The notes beneath the pieces are model-generated. The model was not told the DNA's origin, did no database searches, and saw only the letters and a program-made list of their open reading frames with translations. The translations under genes were made by a program, and so were the position numbers. Shown here piece by piece: positions 1-9,800 of a DNA stretch of 42,295 bases (its first letter is position 1; each line of letters opens with the position of its first letter). This DNA comes from JACQXM01 sp964569425 (GTDB lineage Bacteria > Planctomycetota > Phycisphaerae > UBA1845), in contig CAZMVD010000022.1 in assembly GCA_964569425.1 (NCBI GenBank), forward strand, positions 1 through 42,295, read 5' to 3'.

Positions 1-1
1 C

Positions 2-589
2 CGCGACTGGGGCTACGAAGTGGCCGAAACGAAGTTCGCCGAACGAACCTACACTTGGACGCAGTGGGAAAAAACCAAGAAGGAAAAAGGAGAAGAAGCG
101 GCCAACCACGAACAGGAACGCGCTCTGGCCGCCGGTCGCGTGCTGATCAAAGATGCCATTGCCGACATCGCCCTCCAGCAGGTGCTGACGCGTCCCAAGG
201 AATTCGATATCATTGCTACGCCGAATCTGAACGGTGACTACCTCTCCGACGCCCTCGCGGCGCAGGTCGGCGGCATCGGCATCGCACCCGGCGGGAATAT
301 CAACTTCACGACCGGTCACGCGATTTTTGAGGCGACGCACGGCACCGCTCCCAAGTACGCTGACCAGGACAAGGTCAATCCCGGAAGTGTGATCCTCTCC
401 GGCGAGATGATGCTGCGCTACCTGGGCTGGACCGAAGCCGCAGACCTGATCATCAAGGGGATGGAACGGGCCATCGCGGAGCGCGAGGTGACCTACGACT
501 TCGAACGCCTGCTGCGCGCCGAAGGCCAGACCGCCAAACTGGTCAAGTGCAGTCAGTTTGCGGACGCCATGATCGCCAAGATGTCGTAA
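2..589 (+). CDS. icd: NADP-dependent isocitrate dehydrogenase, C-terminal part (cut by window start)
   Basis: Oxidatively decarboxylates isocitrate to 2-oxoglutarate in the TCA cycle, reducing NADP. The frame is open from base 2 (RDWGYEVAETKF...), so the true start lies outside the window; the GTG at 20 is internal. The visible 195 residues align by eye with the C-terminal half of E. coli-type Icd: the metal/substrate segment NLNGDYLSDALAAQVGGIG, then HGTAPKYADQDKVNPGS and VTYDFERLL. The Lys-Tyr after HGTAP and the Tyr...Arg in TYDFER are the residues that select NADP over NAD in that family. A short Lys/Glu-rich insert (about residues 17-36) replaces the loop found in E. coli. The gene ends with TAA at 587. 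It is followed by about 550 bases without a gene and then a 2-oxoacid oxidoreductase cluster on the same strand. Confidence 0.95.
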   Translation, partial: RDWGYEVAETKFAERTYTWTQWEKTKKEKGEEAANHEQERALAAGRVLIKDAIADIALQQVLTRPKEFDIIATPNLNGDYLSDALAAQVGGIGIAPGGNINFTTGHAIFEATHGTAPKYADQDKVNPGSVILSGEMMLRYLGWTEAADLIIKGMERAIAEREVTYDFERLLRAEGQTAKLVKCSQFADAMIAKMS

Positions 590-1143
590 CACGACCAGTT
601 CGGGCGCACTACCATCCAGGAAAGAGCATGGTGGCGGCACGCGGGTGGTGGTGCGCGCGATGGAATGCCAGGTCTCCCGCATCCGCAAACCGGATGGCCG
701 CGGCGAGGGTTCGCTTTCGGCCGCGTCAGGCAGCTTTCCAGCAGCGTTTTCAATAGGCGAATTTGAGCATTAATCGAGGCTCCGCCAGGAAACCAGGGTT
801 TTTCGGGCGGAGGCCGCCGCTCAAAACTCCGATCCGGAGCCCTCAGGCCTGTCAGGTTCACCAATCGGCCTCACTTTGGCGGCGCCGCAGCGGAGAAATG
901 GGGGATTTTCCCCAGTCACCGGGTGAAATCGCGCACCCCTGCTGCATGAGAAGCGTAGTACAGGACGATTTCTCGGGATCACCTCCGCGATCTTTGGTAC
1001 GGCACTTGCAGGGCAATTGGTTGTGGTGCGGCGTGACCGCTCGGGTAGTTGCCGCGACCGGCAATCGTCAAAGGGTCACGCCTTCAGGCGCGCCGCCAAA
1101 GCGGCCGGCGCGTGGCAGTGCGCGAGTAGAATCAGGTGACACC
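590..1143. other. Intergenic region, no gene recognised
   Basis: About 550 bases between icd and the oxidoreductase cluster. The downstream frame stays open back to 763, but that translation is Arg/Pro-rich with no family resemblance, so I treat it as non-coding. A GC-rich inverted repeat lies at about 1087-1113, just before the ribosome-binding site. I see no convincing terminator with a T-tract and no clear sigma-70 promoter. Confidence 0.5.
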
Positions 1144-3363
1144 GTGATAGAACTGATCATTTATGGTCGCGGCGGACAGGGCGGGGTGACCTTGGCCAAG
1201 TTGATTGCCACTGCCTACTTCCTGCGTGGCCGGCACGTGCAGGCATTCGGGTTATACGCTGCGGAACGATCCGGTGCACCGATTCAGGCCTTTGTGCGTG
1301 TCGACGACGAGGAGATCACCAACCACAACCAGATACGAACGCCGGATCATGTGATAGCGCTGGATCGGACGCTGATTGGTCCGCGCGTGCTTACGGGGCT
1401 CAAGCCAGGGGGGTGGATCATCCTCAACACGCCGCAGTCGCCCGAGTCCTTCAGCGACCTGTTTTCCGGGTTCGGAGTGGCCACGGTCGACGCCACGCAC
1501 CTGGCCGTGGAGAACGGACTCGGTACCAGGGCGGTGCCCATCGTCAATACCACCATGCTGGGAGCGGTCGCACGGGCACTGGGGTTGGATACTCACGATA
1601 TGAATGCAGCCCTGGAAGAATTGCGTTTCGGCGGAGGAAACGTATCGGCGGCCCGGGCGGCGTACGAGCAAGTTCGCCTCTCGCTCCTCCCGGGCGCGGT
1701 ACGGGGTGACCGCACGCCCGCGGCACCGGGGCGAATCACCGGGCTGCTCGACGAAGACGTGGGGGGGGTCCCTCGGATTCGCACGGGCACTTGGGCCACG
1801 CAAGCGCCTCAGCGACATCAGCTCACGCCGCCCTGTCAGGTCGGCTGCCCGGCGGGTAACGATATTCAAGGTTTCGTTCAATCCCTGATGCGCGAGGATG
1901 CGAACGGTGCATTGGAGATTCTGCTGCGAACGTCGCCTTTTCCGGGCGTGTGCGGACGAGTCTGCCCCGCCCCGTGCATGGAGGCCTGCAACCGGAGCAC
2001 CTTCGACGAATCCGTGAACATCCGTGAGCTGGAGCGCTTTGCCGCCGACCACGGGCACCGCGCCGATGCCACACAACCGTGGCGCCACGAACGGGTTGCC
2101 GTTGTCGGCTCGGGACCGGCGGGATTGAGCGCTTCCTTTGCGCTCGCGCGACTGGGTTATCCCGTGGCCTTGTTTGAAGCGGGCGATGAACTGGGCGGGG
2201 TGATGCGCACCGGCATTCCGGAATACCGGTTGCCCAGGACCGTGCTGGACGCCGAGATCGGCTACATCCTGGCCCACGGCGTGGAGGTGCACAAGGGCAT
2301 GCGCATCGGGCCCGCCCAACTGTTGCGCCTGTCGCACGAGTATGCGGCAGTGTTTGTGGGGACGGGTCTGCAGCACATGGCGCGCCTGGAAGGTCTCAAA
2401 GGCGTCGATCGGGCGACCGTTGAAGAAGGAATCGAGTTTTTGGACCGCGCGCGCCGCCGCGAGGTGAGCTGCGACGGAGAACGCGTGGCGGTGGTCGGCG
2501 GCGGGAACACCGCTATCGATGCGGCTCGAACCGCGTTGCGCCTGGGCGCTGCCAGCGTGCGGATTCTCTACCGCCGCACGCGTGCGGAAATGCCGGCCAT
2601 CCCCGAAGAAGTAGACGAAGGGTTGGAGGAAGGCGTGGTTCTCGAGGAACTGGTCATGCCGCTGACTCTTCGCCCGAACGGCTCATCGGCGCTTCTCACC
2701 TGCACACGCATGAAGCTGGGTGAGGCGGACGCGTCGGGTCGCCCGCGTCCCATTCCCGACACCACGGAGGATGCCCAGTTCGACGTGGTGTGTCATCGCG
2801 TGATTCTGGCATTGGGGCAATCGGCGGACCTGTCCATCCTGCCGGAAGGAACGGAGGTTCACGAGGGGGAAACGCTGTTGGGGCTCATCGGAGCCCCGGT
2901 GTTTGCGGGGGGCGATCTGACGACCAACGAAGGCACTGTATCTGCGGCCATCGGAAGTGGCCGACGCGCCGCGCTGCACATTCATCGCACACTCACGGGC
3001 GAAGACCTGTTGCCGCCGACTGCCAGGCAAGTTGCCGGCCCGGAGGTCATGCACATGCATGTGTTTTCGCACGCACCGCGGCAATCCGGCACCGCCCTGC
3101 GCCCGAGTTGGCGCAAGCGCAACTTCGCCGAAGTGCGCCTGGGACTGGCCCACGAGGCGGGATTCGACCAGGCGACGGCGGAAGCTCAGCGGTGTTTCAG
3201 CTGCGGGGTGTGCAACTCGTGCGATCGCTGCGTTACTCACTGTCCGGAAGGGATCCTGGTGCGCGAGCAAAACGGCTATCGCTTTGATTACGATTATTGC
3301 AAGGGGTGCGGCATCTGCGCGGCACAATGCCCTCGCGGTGTCATTTACCTGGCAGAACTGTAG
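1144..3363 (+). CDS. 2-oxoacid:ferredoxin oxidoreductase gamma subunit fused to GltD-like NAD(P) oxidoreductase and 2x[4Fe-4S] ferredoxin
   Basis: A 739-residue fusion of three modules. Residues 1-190 are a pyruvate-type gamma subunit (GRGGQGG at 8-14, then AERSGAPIQAFVR). Residues 225-600 resemble the glutamate synthase small subunit: an Fe-S domain with C231xxxC235 and C270xxxC274xxxC278xxxC282, an FAD-binding GSGPAG at 322-327, and an NAD(P)-binding GGGNTAID at 452-459. The tail is a ferredoxin with Cys at 684, 687, 690, 693, 696 and 700, then 722, 725 and 729. The likely role is to carry electrons from 2-oxoacid oxidation in the following alpha/beta subunits to NAD(P), or the reverse. I chose GTG 1144 because AGGTGA at 1134-1139 is a good ribosome-binding site and family homology begins there; the open frame runs back to 763. 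porA and porB follow on the same strand. Confidence 0.85.
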   Translation: MIELIIYGRGGQGGVTLAKLIATAYFLRGRHVQAFGLYAAERSGAPIQAFVRVDDEEITNHNQIRTPDHVIALDRTLIGPRVLTGLKPGGWIILNTPQSPESFSDLFSGFGVATVDATHLAVENGLGTRAVPIVNTTMLGAVARALGLDTHDMNAALEELRFGGGNVSAARAAYEQVRLSLLPGAVRGDRTPAAPGRITGLLDEDVGGVPRIRTGTWATQAPQRHQLTPPCQVGCPAGNDIQGFVQSLMREDANGALEILLRTSPFPGVCGRVCPAPCMEACNRSTFDESVNIRELERFAADHGHRADATQPWRHERVAVVGSGPAGLSASFALARLGYPVALFEAGDELGGVMRTGIPEYRLPRTVLDAEIGYILAHGVEVHKGMRIGPAQLLRLSHEYAAVFVGTGLQHMARLEGLKGVDRATVEEGIEFLDRARRREVSCDGERVAVVGGGNTAIDAARTALRLGAASVRILYRRTRAEMPAIPEEVDEGLEEGVVLEELVMPLTLRPNGSSALLTCTRMKLGEADASGRPRPIPDTTEDAQFDVVCHRVILALGQSADLSILPEGTEVHEGETLLGLIGAPVFAGGDLTTNEGTVSAAIGSGRRAALHIHRTLTGEDLLPPTARQVAGPEVMHMHVFSHAPRQSGTALRPSWRKRNFAEVRLGLAHEAGFDQATAEAQRCFSCGVCNSCDRCVTHCPEGILVREQNGYRFDYDYCKGCGICAAQCPRGVIYLAEL

Positions 3364-3419
3364 GGCGCTGACCGGCGACGGGCAGGGCGCAGCAACGAGA
3401 CACGCGGGAGAATAAGGTC

Positions 3420-4592
3420 ATGGCAAGAGCGTTGGTCACCGGAAACTATGCGGCAGGCTGCGCTTTGGCCCGTGCCGGCGAGGCAAACCGTGCCGCTCGC
3501 GGCTGTGCGGCCGGCGCCTATCCCATTACGCCGCAAACCGAGATCATCGAATACCTGCGTGCGTTCGAGTTCTCCAAGGGACGTGTGGTACCCGTCGAGT
3601 CGGAACATAGTGCCATGGGCGTGTGCATTGGCGCGGCACTCATGGGCGCCCGAACCTTTACCGCCAGTTCGTCCAACGGACTGGCCTATATGACGGAAAA
3701 CGTTTTCGCGGCCGGGTACTTCCGGCTTCCCATCGTGATGATTGCCGTCAACCGTACGCTCGGCCCACCCTGGAATATCTGGGTCGATCAAGGGGACAGT
3801 CTGGCGCTTCGCGATGCCGCGTGGCTGCAATTCTACACCGATTCCCACCAGGAACTGGTCGACACCATTCTGCTCGCCTTTCGCGTGGCAGAGGACCGGC
3901 GTGTGCTGCTGCCCGCGATGGTGGCCATGGACGGCTTTGTCACGTCGCATACGCAAATGGGCGTGGAACTGCCGGAGCAGGCGCAGGTCGATCTGTTTCT
4001 TCCCCACTGCGAAGTTCCCCATCGCCTGTGGCACGAGCATCCGGCGACCATCGGCGGGTTGACCTGGCCGCGCGAAACCGAACACCACCGCAAGGAAATC
4101 GAGACGGCCATGGCCCACGTGCCGGAGGTGCTCGCCGAGGCGCTCGACGAGTTCGAGAACGTCTTCGGGCGCCGTCCGCATGGGGCGTTGGCGGCCGAAC
4201 AAACCGGCGATGCCGACGTCGTGCTTATCGCGTGCAATACCATGGCGCGGACGCTGCACCGGGTGATTGAGGAGCGCCGCACAGTCGGGGAGCGCGTGGG
4301 GATGATCAAGTTGAAGCAGTTCCGACCTTTCCCTCGTGAGGAGCTGCGCCGGGCGATCGGCAGGGCGCGGCGCGTCGGCGTGCTCGATCGTAACCACTCG
4401 CCCGGATCAGGAGGCATATTCTGGGGCGAAGTGGCCGCCACGCTGAGCGACCGGCCCGGGGTGCTGGTTCAGGATTATCTGGTGGGTCTGGGCGGCGGCG
4501 ACGTGACTACTGAAGTCATCGATCGAATTGTCGATGAGTTGGCGGCGCGGCGTGAGTCCGAGGAACCTGTTTGGTGTGAGGCGGCAGTATGA
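3420..4592 (+). CDS. porA: 2-oxoacid (pyruvate-type):ferredoxin oxidoreductase alpha subunit
   Basis: Alpha subunit of the thiamine-diphosphate enzyme that oxidatively decarboxylates pyruvate, or a related 2-oxoacid, to an acyl-CoA. Seen in the 390 residues: the family hallmark AYPITPQTEIIEYL near residue 33; the conserved ESEHSAMGVCIGAALMGAR and TASSSNGLAYMTE stretch of the pyrimidine-binding domain; and a C-terminal transketolase-like domain (KLKQFRPFP, GVLDRN). The ATG at 3420 follows an AAGG 3-6 bases upstream. The gene lies 56 bases after the gamma fusion, and its stop overlaps the porB start by 4 bases (ATGA at 4589-4592), so the subunits are probably translationally coupled. Substrate is not certain: the pyruvate and branched-chain enzymes are hard to separate by eye. 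Confidence 0.88.
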   Translation: MARALVTGNYAAGCALARAGEANRAARGCAAGAYPITPQTEIIEYLRAFEFSKGRVVPVESEHSAMGVCIGAALMGARTFTASSSNGLAYMTENVFAAGYFRLPIVMIAVNRTLGPPWNIWVDQGDSLALRDAAWLQFYTDSHQELVDTILLAFRVAEDRRVLLPAMVAMDGFVTSHTQMGVELPEQAQVDLFLPHCEVPHRLWHEHPATIGGLTWPRETEHHRKEIETAMAHVPEVLAEALDEFENVFGRRPHGALAAEQTGDADVVLIACNTMARTLHRVIEERRTVGERVGMIKLKQFRPFPREELRRAIGRARRVGVLDRNHSPGSGGIFWGEVAATLSDRPGVLVQDYLVGLGGGDVTTEVIDRIVDELAARRESEEPVWCEAAV

Positions 4593-5536
4593 CCACAACC
4601 GTGTCAGAATCCCACTCGCTAGGAACCTGCGACGCGGTGTTGCGCCCGGGCAACACCAACTGCGCCGGCTGCGGCATGTCTTTGGGACTGCAATGGCTCG
4701 ACGAAGCGCTCGGCGCCGAACGTCCCTACCTGGTCATTCCCGCCTGTTGTGGCATTGTCACCGCTGGGGCGTTTCCCACGTCGGCGTACGGCGTGCCCAC
4801 GGTGGCCAGCACGTTCGCCTCCGCAGCGGCGATGGCCACGGGTGTCACAGCGGTGGCACGATTAAACGGCGATTCGCGCCCCGTCGTCTGCTGGACGGGC
4901 GACGGCGGCACCTATGACATCGGGATGGCGACACTCTCCGCGGCCGCCGAACGAAATGAGGACATTATCTACGTCTGTTACGACAATGAAATCTACGGCA
5001 ACACCGGCGGACAGCGCAGCAGCGCCACCCCGGAGGGGGTGCGGACGACCACCACTCCCGGCGGCAAGGAGGAGCGCAAGAAGGACATGATGGCGATCAT
5101 GGCCGCCCATCGCGTGCCGTACGCGGCCACATTGTCGGTGGCGCACCGCGAAGACTTCCTGCGCAAAGTCAAGCTCGCCAGGCAGCTCCGCGGGTTCCGA
5201 TTCCTTCTCATGCTCTCGCCCTGCCCGACGGGCTGGAAGTCCGAACCGGGAGAGAGCGTGGATCTGATCCGGATGGCGGTGCAATGTGGGCTCTTTCCGT
5301 TATACGAGGTGTTTGGCGGCACGCGATACCGGATCAACGCTCGACCCGATGGTGCCGTGATCGACGATTATGTAGGCAGGCAACGCCGTTACGCCAGCGT
5401 TGTAGGCGACGCCGACCTCCTGCAGCGACAAGTGCGTGATACCTGGAGCTACCTTGACGCGATGGCGCGCGCCTTTCCCGCCGGTGACGACGAGGGACCT
5501 GCCGAGTCAGTCCCGGGGCCGCGCATCCTGACCTGA
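4589..5536 (+). CDS. porB: 2-oxoacid (pyruvate-type):ferredoxin oxidoreductase beta subunit
   Basis: Beta subunit that binds thiamine diphosphate and part of the Fe-S relay. It starts at the ATGA overlap with porA. Visible marks: NCAGCG with Cys 25 and 28; a CCG at about residues 51-53 in the position of the family's third cluster cysteine; the thiamine motif GDGG at 104-107 followed by DIGMATLSAAAERNEDIIYVCYDN; and NTGGQRSSATP, typical of pyruvate rather than 2-oxoglutarate enzymes. At 315 residues it has the normal size for the family. The protein pairs with PorA and takes its electron exit from the fused gamma/reductase/ferredoxin protein encoded upstream. Confidence 0.9.
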   Translation: MTTTVSESHSLGTCDAVLRPGNTNCAGCGMSLGLQWLDEALGAERPYLVIPACCGIVTAGAFPTSAYGVPTVASTFASAAAMATGVTAVARLNGDSRPVVCWTGDGGTYDIGMATLSAAAERNEDIIYVCYDNEIYGNTGGQRSSATPEGVRTTTTPGGKEERKKDMMAIMAAHRVPYAATLSVAHREDFLRKVKLARQLRGFRFLLMLSPCPTGWKSEPGESVDLIRMAVQCGLFPLYEVFGGTRYRINARPDGAVIDDYVGRQRRYASVVGDADLLQRQVRDTWSYLDAMARAFPAGDDEGPAESVPGPRILT

Positions 5537-5645
5537 AGGCTGGGGCGGGGAATCCGGCCGAAAGTGCCTTCGGTATTCGCACCGGCCGGATCGATGACAC
5601 GTCGCCTGGCTGATGGGCGCGAACGCTTGCGAAACAGGCTGGGTT

Positions 5646-5667
5646 CCCGGAACATCCGCGTTCCGGG
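5646..5667. promoter_or_regulatory. Inverted repeat upstream of the efflux operon
   Basis: CCCGGAAC-N6-GTTCCGGG is a perfect 8-base inverted repeat, 50 bases before the adaptor start. No T-tract follows, so it is not a classical terminator. Its size would suit an operator for a dimeric repressor, but no regulator gene lies next to it. Function is inferred only. Confidence 0.35.
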
Positions 5668-5716
5668 CGGAATGCCGGCACGGCGCGAGTCCATGCGCCC
5701 CAGGAGATTCCAAGGC

Positions 5717-6856
5717 ATGAGCGTACACTCACGGTCATGGCGGTGGTTGCGAGGCGTCGCCGTTGCGGCAACGTTCACGGCGGCTGTGGTGTTCATGCTG
5801 TTGTGGCTCGCCGGTGCCTTTCATCCCAAAGTACTGGGAGACGGGCGCGCCCTGGGGTCACCTTCCCACACGGGGCGAGCGCTGGGTGACGCGATGCTGG
5901 CACCGGTGCGGTGGATCCGCGTACCCCGCGTCGAGACGGCGGTCGGGACCATCCGCGCCGTCCATGAGGTTTCGGTGGCGGCCAAGCTGCTGGCGCGTGT
6001 AGTCGAACTCAACGCGGCCGCCGGCCAGCGTGTGCAGGCTGGTGATGTCCTTGCGCGGCTGGACGACGCGGAGTGGTCGGCCCGCCTGCAGCAGGCCCAG
6101 GCGGGCGCAGATGCCGCCCGCGCGGCGCGAGACCAGGCGGAAATCGAACTCAATCGCGTCCAGCGATTGCATGAGCAACAGGCGGCTGCGGCCATCGAAT
6201 TGGATCGCGCCCAAACCGCCCTCAAGGCTGCCGAAGCTGACCTCCAGCGCGCCCTCCAGGCGCAAAGCGAGGCACAGGCAAACCTGGAGCACGCCACCAT
6301 CCGTGCCCTGATCGACGGCGTGGTCGTCGACAGGAGAGTTGAGAGCGGTGACACAGTGACGCCCGGGCAGGTGCTGCTGACACTTTACGATCCCGGACGC
6401 ATGCAGCTCGTCGCCAGTGTACGCGAGTCGCTGACCCGTCGCCTCGAAGTTGGGCGCACCATCGGCGTGACCATCGACGCCCTCGACTTGAACTGCCAGG
6501 GGTTGATCAGCGAGATTGTTCCCGAGGCCGAGGCGCAAAGCCGCTCGTTCCTCGTGAAGGTAACGGGGCCTTGTCCTCCCGGCGTCTATTCCGGGATGTT
6601 TGGAAGGCTGTTGATTCCTCTCGACGAGGAGGAGGTGCTCGTTGCGCCTCGTGCTGCGGTGCGCCGCGTCGGCCAGCTTGAGGTCGTCGATGTGGCCGAC
6701 GGCGCCTGGCGCCGCCGTCGTGCCGTGCAACTGGGGCGGCTCTTTGGCGACAACGTCGAAATCCTCTCCGGATTGCGTGAGGGTGAAAGTGTGGTTTTGA
6801 ATTCGGCTCCCACCGAGGCGACCACCGGCCAGTCGGACGGGGAGCGCGCGCCATGA
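5717..6856 (+). CDS. RND efflux periplasmic adaptor (membrane fusion protein)
   Basis: Links the inner-membrane RND pump encoded next to an outer-membrane channel, which is not in the window. The 379-residue protein has an N-terminal membrane anchor (about residues 10-32, no lipobox), a split biotinyl/lipoyl-like domain on both sides of an Ala/Gln-rich coiled coil (about 115-190), the typical ATIRALIDGVVVDRRVESGDTV return strand, then beta-barrel and membrane-proximal domains. The ATG at 5717 has AGGAG at 5702-5706; the frame is open upstream to 5564, with a weaker ATG at 5693. The stop overlaps the pump start (ATGA at 6853-6856), so this is a two-gene operon. Substrate cannot be told from sequence. 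Confidence 0.9.
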   Translation: MSVHSRSWRWLRGVAVAATFTAAVVFMLLWLAGAFHPKVLGDGRALGSPSHTGRALGDAMLAPVRWIRVPRVETAVGTIRAVHEVSVAAKLLARVVELNAAAGQRVQAGDVLARLDDAEWSARLQQAQAGADAARAARDQAEIELNRVQRLHEQQAAAAIELDRAQTALKAAEADLQRALQAQSEAQANLEHATIRALIDGVVVDRRVESGDTVTPGQVLLTLYDPGRMQLVASVRESLTRRLEVGRTIGVTIDALDLNCQGLISEIVPEAEAQSRSFLVKVTGPCPPGVYSGMFGRLLIPLDEEEVLVAPRAAVRRVGQLEVVDVADGAWRRRRAVQLGRLFGDNVEILSGLREGESVVLNSAPTEATTGQSDGERAP

Positions 6857-9800
6857 GCGACAGCGGCGCCGCCCCGGAACAATCCCGGCAGCACGGCTTC
6901 ACCAATGCGCTGGTTCGCGCGTTCCTGACATCCAACCTGTCTCTCATTCTCATCGTCGTGGCGGCGGCTGCGGGTGTCACCGCGCTTCTGGTCACCCCGC
7001 GCGAGGAAGACCCCCAGATCGTCGTGCCGCTTGCGGACGTGTACGTGACCTTTCCCGGCCACAGTGCGGCCGAGGTGGAGCAGCTCGTCAGCACGCCGCT
7101 GGAAAAGCTCCTCTATGAAATCGACGGCGTGGAGTATGTCTACTCCATGTCACGTGAGGACGAGGCCATCATCACGGTGCGCTTTTATGTGGGAGAAGAT
7201 CGCGAGCGCAGCCTCGTCAAGCTGTTCAAGCGTATGGATGAGCACGTGGATATCGTGCCGCCGGGCGTAACCGGATGGGTGGTCAAGCCGGTCGAAATCG
7301 ACGACGTGCCCATGGTCACGCTGACGCTGAGAAGTGAGACCTCCGACGAGTATGTGCTTCGCCGCGTGGCGGATGAAATGGTGGCCCGCCTGACACCGCT
7401 GGAAAACCTCTCGCGGGCGTACGTGGTCGGCGGCTTGGCGCGGACCGTGCATGTGTATCTCGATCCGGCCCGGCTGGCGGCTTATCGCGTGTCCCCTTTG
7501 CAGGTGCCACGGGCCTTGGCTGCGGTCAACCTCACCCGCCGCGCCGGCGAGTCCGCACGGGGCGATGAGCGGTTCATCGTCCAGGCGGGAAGGGCGTTGA
7601 CCGCTCCGCGCGAGTTGGAAGAAGTGGTTGTTGCCGTATCGGGCGAGCGCCCCGTTTTTCTTAAGGATGTGGCGACCGTGGTCGACGGCCCTGAAGAACC
7701 AACGCATCACGTTCGCCACGGTTGGGGGCCGGCCCGGGGCTTCGACTCCGCTATCGGTATGGCAGGTACGTCGCTCGGCGGCGCCGCCGCTTCAGATGGC
7801 TCCGCGGCGCCGGTGCCCGCCGTGACCATCGCCATTGCCAAGAAAAAGGGGACCAATGCCGTAGCCGTGGCGCGTCAGGTGCTTGCTGCTGCGGAGCGCC
7901 TGAAGGCGGAGGTCATTCCCGACGACATCGAAGTGGTCATCACGCGAAACGCCGGCTTCACCGCCAACGAGAAAGTCAACGAGCTGGTGGAGGCGCTGGC
8001 GGTGGCGGTCTTCATCGTCATTGCCCTGCTCACCCTGGGTCTCGGCTGGCGCGAGTCGCTGATCGTGGCAGTGGCGGTACCCGTGGTCTTCGGGCTCACG
8101 TTGGCCATCAACCTGATGCTGGGGTTCACCATCAACCGCGTTACGCTCTTCGCGCTCATTCTCTCACTGGGGTTGCTGGTCGATGATCCGATCGTCGATG
8201 TGGAAAACATCTCGCGCCACTTCGCGTTGCGCGGGCGGGCCACGCGTGATATCGTGCTGGAGGCGGTGGCGGAAATCCGCCCCCCGCTCATCACCGCAAC
8301 GCTGGCCGTGATAGTGTCGTTTCTGCCTATGTTCTTTATCACCGGTATGATGGGGCCGTACATGCGGCCGATGGCGCTCAATGTGCCGGTGGCCATGCTC
8401 ATGTCCATGCTCGTGGCGTTTACCATCACGCCATGGATGAGTTTCCACGCGCTGCGCCGCCGCTATACTGATGCGCGCGTGACACCCTCCGATGCCCATG
8501 GCGCATCCGACGTACGCGGCACGGCGCTGTATCGTTTCTTTTATCCGCTGATGGCGCCGCTGCTGAAGTCACGCGTTCGCGCGTGGGCGTTCTTGATCGT
8601 CATGGGCGGGCTCACAGTCCTGGCCGCTCTGCTCGCCCTGACCCGTCACGTGCCGCTGAAGATGCTCCCTTACGACAACAAGAACGAGTTGTTGTTGGTC
8701 CTTGATCTTCCCGAAAGCACGACCCTGGAGCGCACCGATGCCCTGGTTCGCGAAATGGAAGACTTCATGCGTTCGGTTCCCGAAGTCACCGACGTCACTT
8801 CGTACGTCGGCGTCGCCTCGCCCATGGATTTTAACGGCATGGTGCGCCATTACTATCTGCGCCGCGCGCCGCACCTGGCCGAGTTACGCGTCAACCTGGT
8901 AGGAAAAAAAAGTCGGCCCATACAGAGCCATGCCCTGGCACTCCGCTTGCGCGACGACCTGTCGGCCATGGCCGCGCGGCACCACGCGGACCTCAAGATC
9001 GTAGAAACGCCACCCGGCCCGCCGGTGATCGCCTCCGTTGTTGCCGAGGTGTATGGCCGGGCCGACCAGCCGTATGAAGATCTCCAGTCCGGCGCCGCGG
9101 CGGTACGCGCGCGGCTGGCGGCCGAGCCCGGCGTGGTGGATACCGACGACTCGCGCGAGGCGGCGGTGTCCAAACTCGAATTCGTGGCTGATCGCGAGAA
9201 GGCCGCGCTGCACGGCGTCAGCATCGGAAATATCGCGCAGGCGCTTTCGATGTCCGTCGGCGGCGCCGACGTGGGCATGGTGCACGTTTCCGGCGAACGC
9301 CAACCCCTCGCCATCAGGCTCCGGCTTCCGCGTTCATTGCGTTCCAACGTCGATGAGCTGGCGCGCCTCCATGTACAAGGGGAGAACGGCAGCTTCGTTC
9401 CGCTCGGCGAGTTGGGCTCATGGTCGACCAGGGAAGTCGACCAGACCATCTACCACAAGAACATGGAACGTGTGGCCTACGTCTTCGCCGAAACCGCGGG
9501 GCGCGCGCCCGCCGACGTGGTCGTGGACGTGCAGGCGGATTTCACGGATTCGCTTCACTCGATGGTGCAGGTCTCGACGCCCCCCGCGCCTGCGCGGCCC
9601 GTGTCACAACGCACGTTTCTCCGTCCCGGGGGCGGCGTGCCCTGGACGCTCCCCGAGGGAATCCGCGTGGATTTTGCCGGAGAGGGTGAGTGGAAAATCA
9701 CACTCGACGTGTTCCGCGATCTGGGACTGGCCTTCGCGGCCGCGCTGGTGGGTATCTATGTGCTGCTGGTGGCACAGACGGGTTCATTCCTGCTTCCTTT

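Noticed and set aside
763..1143. N-terminal extension of the fused gamma-subunit frame
   Set aside because: It is Arg/Pro-rich, unlike any part of the family, and a good ribosome-binding site sits just before GTG 1144.
1252..2376. Long antisense frame of 374 codons opposite the oxidoreductase fusion
   Set aside because: High-GC shadow of a clear gene; its translation shows no domain or signal.
3345..4397. Antisense frame of 350 codons opposite porA
   Set aside because: Shadow of porA; its translation looks like a reverse complement of conserved porA codons.
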